Below the pieces are notes generated by a model. That model saw only the letters and a list, made by a program, of their open reading frames with translations. It was not told where the DNA came from and did not search any database. Both the position numbers and the translations under genes were made by a program. From DATLYF01 sp035575095 (GTDB lineage: Bacteria; Pseudomonadota; Gammaproteobacteria; Competibacterales; Competibacteraceae): a DNA stretch of 9,572 bases. Of the stretch, positions 6,806 to 9,572 are shown one piece after another. Position 1 is the first letter of the stretch; each line of letters starts with the position of its first letter. The DNA lies in assembly GCA_035575095.1 (NCBI GenBank), contig DATLYF010000161.1, forward strand, positions 1 to 9,572, given 5' to 3'.

Positions 6806-6833
6806 TTGAAATCTGCTATCGTTCATTTATAGT
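6806..6833 (+). promoter_or_regulatory. Sigma70-like promoter for ehuBCDA
   Basis: TTGAAA (6806-6811, 5 of 6 to the -35 consensus), a 16-bp spacer and TATAGT (6828-6833, 5 of 6 to the -10 consensus). Transcription would start near 6840, giving an ehuB leader of about 135 nt. The palindrome at 6832-6843 covers the -10 edge and the predicted start point, the position expected of a repressor site. Confidence 0.6.
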
Positions 6834-6843
6834 TGTGTACAAC
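6832..6843. promoter_or_regulatory. Candidate operator palindrome over the ehuB transcription start
   Basis: GTTGTGTACAAC is a perfect palindrome with 5-bp arms around a GT centre. It overlaps the last bases of the predicted -10 box and the predicted start point, and it matches the eutB-side motif at 6737-6748. A regulator bound here would block the transporter promoter. Confidence 0.5.
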
Positions 6844-6896
6844 AAAGTGAACTAGGTGATTGGCTGGGCTGCCCGGACCAATTGCCAGAACCAAAA

Positions 6897-6915
6897 GCCT
6901 CCCCTTCGTGGAGGC
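6897..6915 (+). other. Hairpin in the ehuB leader
   Basis: GCCTCC (6897-6902) pairs with GGAGGC (6910-6915) across a 7-nt loop. It is not followed by a U-run, so it is not an intrinsic terminator. It lies about 60 nt before the ehuB ribosome site and may stabilise the leader. Functional role unknown. Confidence 0.35.
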
Positions 6916-6974
6916 CATGAACACGACTCGAGCCCTGAACTCGATGGCAAAACCACCTCACCGGAGGAACAGCG

Positions 6975-7853
6975 ATGAAGCGCAACACCCTGGCTAACCT
7001 GATCCGCAAGTTCGCCCGTCCGGCCGCCGTGGCCCTGGTGGCCCTGACCAGCGCCGGTGTGGCCACCGGCGCCCTGGCGGAAACCACCCTGGAGCGAGCC
7101 AAGAAGGCCGGCTACGTCCGTATCGGCTTCGCCAACGAGGCGCCCTTCGGTTACGCCACCCCCGACGGCAAGCTCACCGGTGAGGCGCCGGAGGTGGCCA
7201 AGGCGGTGCTCAAGCGTATGGGCATCAACGAGGTGGACGGGGTGCTGACTGAGTTCGGCTCGCTCATCCCCGGGCTGAAGGCAGGACGCTTCGATATCAT
7301 CGCCGCCGGCATGTTCATCAATCCCCGGCGCTGCAAGGAGATCCTGTTCTCCGAGCCGAGCTACGGCATTGGCCAGGCCTTCCTGGTCAAGCAGGGCAAT
7401 CCCAAGGGGCTGAAGGACTACTCCAGCATCGCCGCCGATCCCAGCGTCAAGCTGGCGGTGATGGCCGGTGCCGCCGAGAACGGCTACGCCAAGGAGGCCG
7501 GCGTCAAGCTGGATCAGTTGCTGGTGCTGCCTGATCAGAGCAGCCTGGTCAAGGCGGTGGAGTCCGGCCGTGCCGATGCCGCCGCGCTGAGCGCCCTGTC
7601 CATCGCCGACATGGCCAAGAAGGGGCAGGGGGTGGAAGCCACCAAGCCGTTCAGTACCGTCGCCGGCAGGTCGGTGATGGGCCACGGCGGCTTCGGCTTC
7701 CGCAAGGAGGACCAAGACTTCCGCGACGCCTTCAACAAGGAGCTTAAGGCCTTCATCGGCAGCCCGGAGCACATCGCCCTGGTCACGCCCTTCGGCTTCG
7801 GCAAAGACTACCTGCCGCAGCAGACCACCGCCGAGCTCTGCGCCGGAGAGTGA
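6975..7853 (+). CDS. ehuB: Ectoine/hydroxyectoine-binding periplasmic protein EhuB
   Basis: Solute-binding protein of an ABC importer, 292 residues, SBP family 3 (polar amino acid type). The N-terminus is a clear signal peptide: basic start (MKRNTLANLIRKFAR), hydrophobic core (17-32) and an A-x-A site with likely cleavage after Ala35. No lipobox cysteine is present, so it is a soluble periplasmic protein. Aligned by spacing with Sinorhizobium meliloti EhuB as I recall it, the cage positions Glu21/Phe24/Tyr60/Phe80/Arg85 fall at Glu55, Phe58, Phe94, Phe114 and Arg119 here, so the cage is kept with one Tyr-to-Phe change. Two cysteines (Cys120, Cys289) could form a disulfide. The ATG at 6975 follows GGAGG (6963-6967) by 7 nt. 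It is the first gene of the transporter operon, separated from ehuC by a 95-nt hairpin-rich gap, a common way to make more binding protein than membrane parts. Confidence 0.93.
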   Translation: MKRNTLANLIRKFARPAAVALVALTSAGVATGALAETTLERAKKAGYVRIGFANEAPFGYATPDGKLTGEAPEVAKAVLKRMGINEVDGVLTEFGSLIPGLKAGRFDIIAAGMFINPRRCKEILFSEPSYGIGQAFLVKQGNPKGLKDYSSIAADPSVKLAVMAGAAENGYAKEAGVKLDQLLVLPDQSSLVKAVESGRADAAALSALSIADMAKKGQGVEATKPFSTVAGRSVMGHGGFGFRKEDQDFRDAFNKELKAFIGSPEHIALVTPFGFGKDYLPQQTTAELCAGE

Positions 7854-7948
7854 GGCGCCGCCCGACGGACCCTTCCCGCCAAGCGGTGCGCACTCTCTGA
7901 CTTCCGGGCGGTGCGCGCCGCCCGCAATGCCGCTGAGGGAGGCCGTCC
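7854..7948 (+). other. ehuB-ehuC spacer with GC-rich hairpin
   Basis: CGGGCGG (7905-7911) and CCGCCCG (7918-7924) form a perfect 7-bp stem with a 6-nt loop. The same CCGCCCG occurs at 7858-7864, so the central arm has two alternative partners. GCGGTGCGC also occurs twice (7883-7891, 7908-7916). There is no U-run. The likely effect is stabilisation of the ehuB 3' end or partial read-through into ehuC. The ehuC ribosome site GGGAGG is at 7937-7942. Confidence 0.55.
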
Positions 7949-8677
7949 ATGCAACTCCGTCTCATCGTCGCCCTCGTCATACTGTCGTTTACCGGAGGAC
8001 TGGTCGTGGCCAGTTTCGCCAACTTCCGTGAGTTCCTGCCAGCCCTGCTGGAGGGGGCCTGGACCACGGTGGAGATCACCGTAGGCTGTAGCCTGCTGGC
8101 GGTGGTCGTCGCTGTGATCGCCGCCCTGGCCCGGCTCTATGCGCCGCTGCCGCTGCGCTGGCTGGCCACGGTGTACGTGGAGATCTTCCGCGGCACCTCG
8201 GCCCTGGTGCAGTTATTCTGGATGTTCTTCGTGCTGCCGCACTTCGGCATCACCCTCGATCCGATGACCGTGGCCGTGCTCACCCTCGGGCTGCATGGCG
8301 GCGCCTACGGCTCGGAGCTGGTGCGCGGCGCCATCACGGCGGTGCCGCGCGGCCAGTGGGAGGCGGCCACCGCCCTCAACATGAGCCGCTGGACGGCGTT
8401 GCGCCGCATCATCTTGCCCCAGGCCTTCGTCGCCATGATTCCGCCCTGGGGCAATCTGTTCATTGAGCTCCTGAAGGCCACCGCGCTAGTGTCGCTGATC
8501 ACCATCCACGATCTCGCCTTCAAGGCGCAGCAGATCAACCAGATCACCCTGCGCACCACCGAGATCTACAGCATCCTGCTGGTGATGTATCTGGCCATCT
8601 CGCTGCTCATCACCGTCGGCATGGGGGCGCTGGAGCAGCGCGCCGCTCGTGCGCTGCATCGCGGCCGGAGGCACTGA
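7949..8677 (+). CDS. ehuC: Ectoine ABC transporter permease EhuC
   Basis: Inner-membrane permease of the His/Glu/Gln/Arg/opine type, 242 residues. Hydrophobic segments are visible near 3-22, 38-62, 75-97, 105-125, 160-185 and 205-227. The cytoplasmic EAA loop that docks the ATPase is GQWEAATALNMSRWTALRRIILPQ (135-158 region). With EhuD it should form the heterodimeric channel for ectoine delivered by EhuB and powered by EhuA. The ATG at 7949 is 6 nt after GGGAGG. It ends 1 nt before ehuD starts, so the two are translationally coupled. A 38-bp stretch at 8342-8379, coding for the start of the EAA loop, is identical in DNA to ehuD. The substrate is inferred from EhuB and the catabolic neighbours, since this permease family also serves amino acids. 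Confidence 0.9.
   Translation: MQLRLIVALVILSFTGGLVVASFANFREFLPALLEGAWTTVEITVGCSLLAVVVAVIAALARLYAPLPLRWLATVYVEIFRGTSALVQLFWMFFVLPHFGITLDPMTVAVLTLGLHGGAYGSELVRGAITAVPRGQWEAATALNMSRWTALRRIILPQAFVAMIPPWGNLFIELLKATALVSLITIHDLAFKAQQINQITLRTTEIYSILLVMYLAISLLITVGMGALEQRAARALHRGRRH
8342..8379 (+). repeat. 38-bp identical patch shared with ehuD (copy in ehuC)
   Basis: Encodes residues 132-144 of EhuC (VPRGQWEAATALN). It matches 9015-9052 at every base, including all synonymous positions, while the flanks of the two genes diverge at once. Confidence 0.85.
8667..8671 (+). promoter_or_regulatory. Ribosome binding site deciding the ehuD start
   Basis: GGAGG inside the last codons of ehuC, 7 nt before the ATG at 8679. 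It supports that ATG over an in-frame GTG at 8649 that lies further inside ehuC and upstream of this site. Confidence 0.8.
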
Positions 8678-8678
8678 C

Positions 8679-9335
8679 ATGATCGACTGGGATTACGTCG
8701 CGGAGATACTGCCCATCCTGGCTCGGGCCTCGCTGACCACGGTGCAGGCTACACTGCTCGGCTTCGCCATCGCCCTGATCCTCGGGCTGCTGCTGGCCAT
8801 CCTGCGCCTGTCGCGCAGCCGCTGGGTGTCTTGGCCGGCGGTGGGCTGCGTCGAGTTCGTGCGCAGCACCCCGCTGCTGGTGCAGATCTTCTTCCTCTAC
8901 TTCGTCATGCCGGAGTTCGGGCTGACCTTGGATGCCTTCAGCGCCGGCGTCATCGCCCTCGGCTTGCACTACGGTGCCTACTGCTCCGAGGTCTACCGCG
9001 CCGGGCTGGAGAACGTGCCGCGCGGCCAGTGGGAGGCGGCCACCGCCCTCAATCTGAGCCCCTACGTGACCTGGCGCGACATCATCATCCCCCAGGCCAT
9101 CCCGCCCATCGTGCCGGCGTTGGGCAACTATCTGGTGGCGCTGTTCAAGGAGACTCCGTTGCTGTCGGCGGTGGCCGTGCTGGAGCTGATGCAGACGGCC
9201 AAGATCCTGGGCTCGGAGAGCTTCCGCTACATCGAGCCGATCACCCTGGTGGGCCTGTTCTTCCTGGCCTTCAGCCTGATTTCCGCCGCGCTGATCCGGC
9301 GCGTCGAGTTTTACCTGAATACTCGTAGAGGTTGA
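8679..9335 (+). CDS. ehuD: Ectoine ABC transporter permease EhuD
   Basis: Second inner-membrane permease, 218 residues, paralogous to EhuC. Hydrophobic segments lie near 18-43, 58-79, 86-104, 140-158 and 187-207. The EAA loop is GQWEAATALNLSPYVTWRDI (116-135) followed by IIPQA. FVRSTPLLVQIFFLYFVMPEFGL (60-82) corresponds to FRGTSALVQLFWMFFVLPHFGI in EhuC and is typical of the HisM/GlnP branch. The ATG at 8679 is picked from the ribosome site at 8667-8671. Only 1 nt separates it from the ehuC stop, and ehuA follows after 4 nt, so ehuCDA is tightly coupled. It would pair with EhuC as the translocation pore. Confidence 0.9.
   Translation: MIDWDYVAEILPILARASLTTVQATLLGFAIALILGLLLAILRLSRSRWVSWPAVGCVEFVRSTPLLVQIFFLYFVMPEFGLTLDAFSAGVIALGLHYGAYCSEVYRAGLENVPRGQWEAATALNLSPYVTWRDIIIPQAIPPIVPALGNYLVALFKETPLLSAVAVLELMQTAKILGSESFRYIEPITLVGLFFLAFSLISAALIRRVEFYLNTRRG
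9015..9052 (+). repeat. 38-bp identical patch shared with ehuC (copy in ehuD)
   Basis: Encodes residues 113-125 of EhuD (VPRGQWEAATALN) and is base-for-base identical to 8342-8379. The repeats are direct and 673 bp apart. Confidence 0.85.
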
Positions 9336-9339
9336 TCCC

Positions 9340-9572
9340 ATGGAATACCGCCTGGACAAGCCCATGGTCCGTTTTCAGGGCGTGAGCAAGCGGTTCGACA
9401 CCCTGACCGTGCTCGATGCCCTGGACCTGGACATCGCCCCCAACGAGAAGGTGGCCATCATCGGCCCTTCCGGCTCGGGCAAGACCACGGTGCTGCGCAT
9501 CCTCATGACCCTGGAGCCAATCAACGAGGGCGTGGTGTGGGTGGACGGCGAGCCGCTCACCCACATGGAGAA
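9340..9572 (+). CDS. ehuA: Ectoine ABC transporter ATPase EhuA (5' part only)
   Basis: Start of an ABC-type ATPase cut by the right edge after 77 codons, about a third of the usual 240-260 residues. Visible are the beta-strand opening VRFQGVSKRF (10-19, with Phe19 at the A-loop position that stacks on adenine) and the Walker A motif GPSGSGKTT (42-50), then LRILMTLEPINEGVVWVDGEPL, typical of the polar amino acid ABC class. Signature motif, Walker B and H-loop lie outside. It would sit on the cytoplasmic side, docked on the EAA loops of EhuC and EhuD. The ATG at 9340 is 8 nt after AGAGG (9327-9331) and 4 nt past the ehuD stop. Met9 is a possible later start with no better ribosome site. Confidence 0.9.
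   Translation, partial: MEYRLDKPMVRFQGVSKRFDTLTVLDALDLDIAPNEKVAIIGPSGSGKTTVLRILMTLEPINEGVVWVDGEPLTHME

Larger units (their letters stand above)
6708..6974. promoter_or_regulatory. AT-rich divergent control region between eutB and ehuB
   Basis: The only long gap in the window, separating the divergent catabolic (minus) and transport (plus) arms. The part from about 6740 to 6850 is strikingly AT-rich in otherwise GC-rich DNA and contains a sigma70-like promoter for ehuB, an exact 10-bp direct repeat and two related palindromes, listed separately. From about 6840 to 6974 it forms a GC-richer ehuB leader with a small hairpin. A minus-strand promoter for eutB must be in or near the AT-rich part, but no hexamer pair is convincing. 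Confidence 0.75.

Noticed and set aside
6852..7772. A 306-codon minus-strand open frame across the ehuB leader and ehuB
   Set aside because: It runs antisense to a strongly supported secreted binding protein and has no coding signature of its own.
8649..8678. Earlier GTG start for ehuD
   Set aside because: The extra 10 residues lie inside ehuC and before the clear ribosome site at 8667-8671; the ATG at 8679 fits it with 7-nt spacing.
1..9572. CRISPR arrays, tRNA or rRNA genes, insertion sequences, toxin-antitoxin or phage genes
   Set aside because: No regularly spaced repeats, cloverleaf-like segments, transposase motifs or other such signals were seen; coding density is nearly complete with known-family genes.

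Overview
The window is a high-GC, densely coded bacterial segment that reads as a dedicated locus for taking up ectoine (and probably hydroxyectoine) and degrading it to aspartate. Gene content, codon use and the compatible-solute theme suggest a proteobacterium, perhaps a halomonad or pseudomonad-type gammaproteobacterium or another salt-exposed high-GC lineage. The sequence alone does not fix the genus.

Layout. Positions 1-6707 hold six genes, all on the minus strand, in transcription order eutB (threonine-dehydratase-like), eutC (ornithine-cyclodeaminase-like), doeX (AsnC/Lrp regulator), doeC (aldehyde dehydrogenase), doeD (class III aminotransferase) and doeA (ectoine hydrolase, running off the left edge). 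Most junctions are 10-57 nt. The exception is the 122-nt doeX-doeC gap, which carries an operator-like array. Positions 6975-9572 hold the plus-strand genes ehuB (periplasmic binding protein), ehuC and ehuD (permeases) and ehuA (ATPase, cut by the right edge). The two arms diverge from a 267-nt AT-rich control region (6708-6974) with a good sigma70-like promoter for ehuB, an exact 10-bp direct repeat and two related palindromes.

How it works together (family knowledge plus inference). EhuB would capture ectoine in the periplasm and EhuCDA would import it. EutB and EutC belong to the set proposed to convert hydroxyectoine to ectoine. DoeA opens the ring to N-alpha-acetyl-diaminobutyrate. A deacetylase (DoeB/EutE), not in this window, would release diaminobutyrate. 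DoeD would transaminate that to aspartate semialdehyde and DoeC would oxidise it to aspartate. DoeX probably regulates part of the operon.

The enzymes are known families. I do not see a wholly new system. The less ordinary material is in the non-coding and repeat structure: a 31-bp-phased triple motif in the doeX-doeC gap, the repeats and palindromes of the divergent promoter, a 38-bp nucleotide-identical patch shared by ehuC and ehuD, two copies of a CCCTCT/AGAGGG palindrome (one inside the 3' end of eutB), and competing GC hairpins between ehuB and ehuC.
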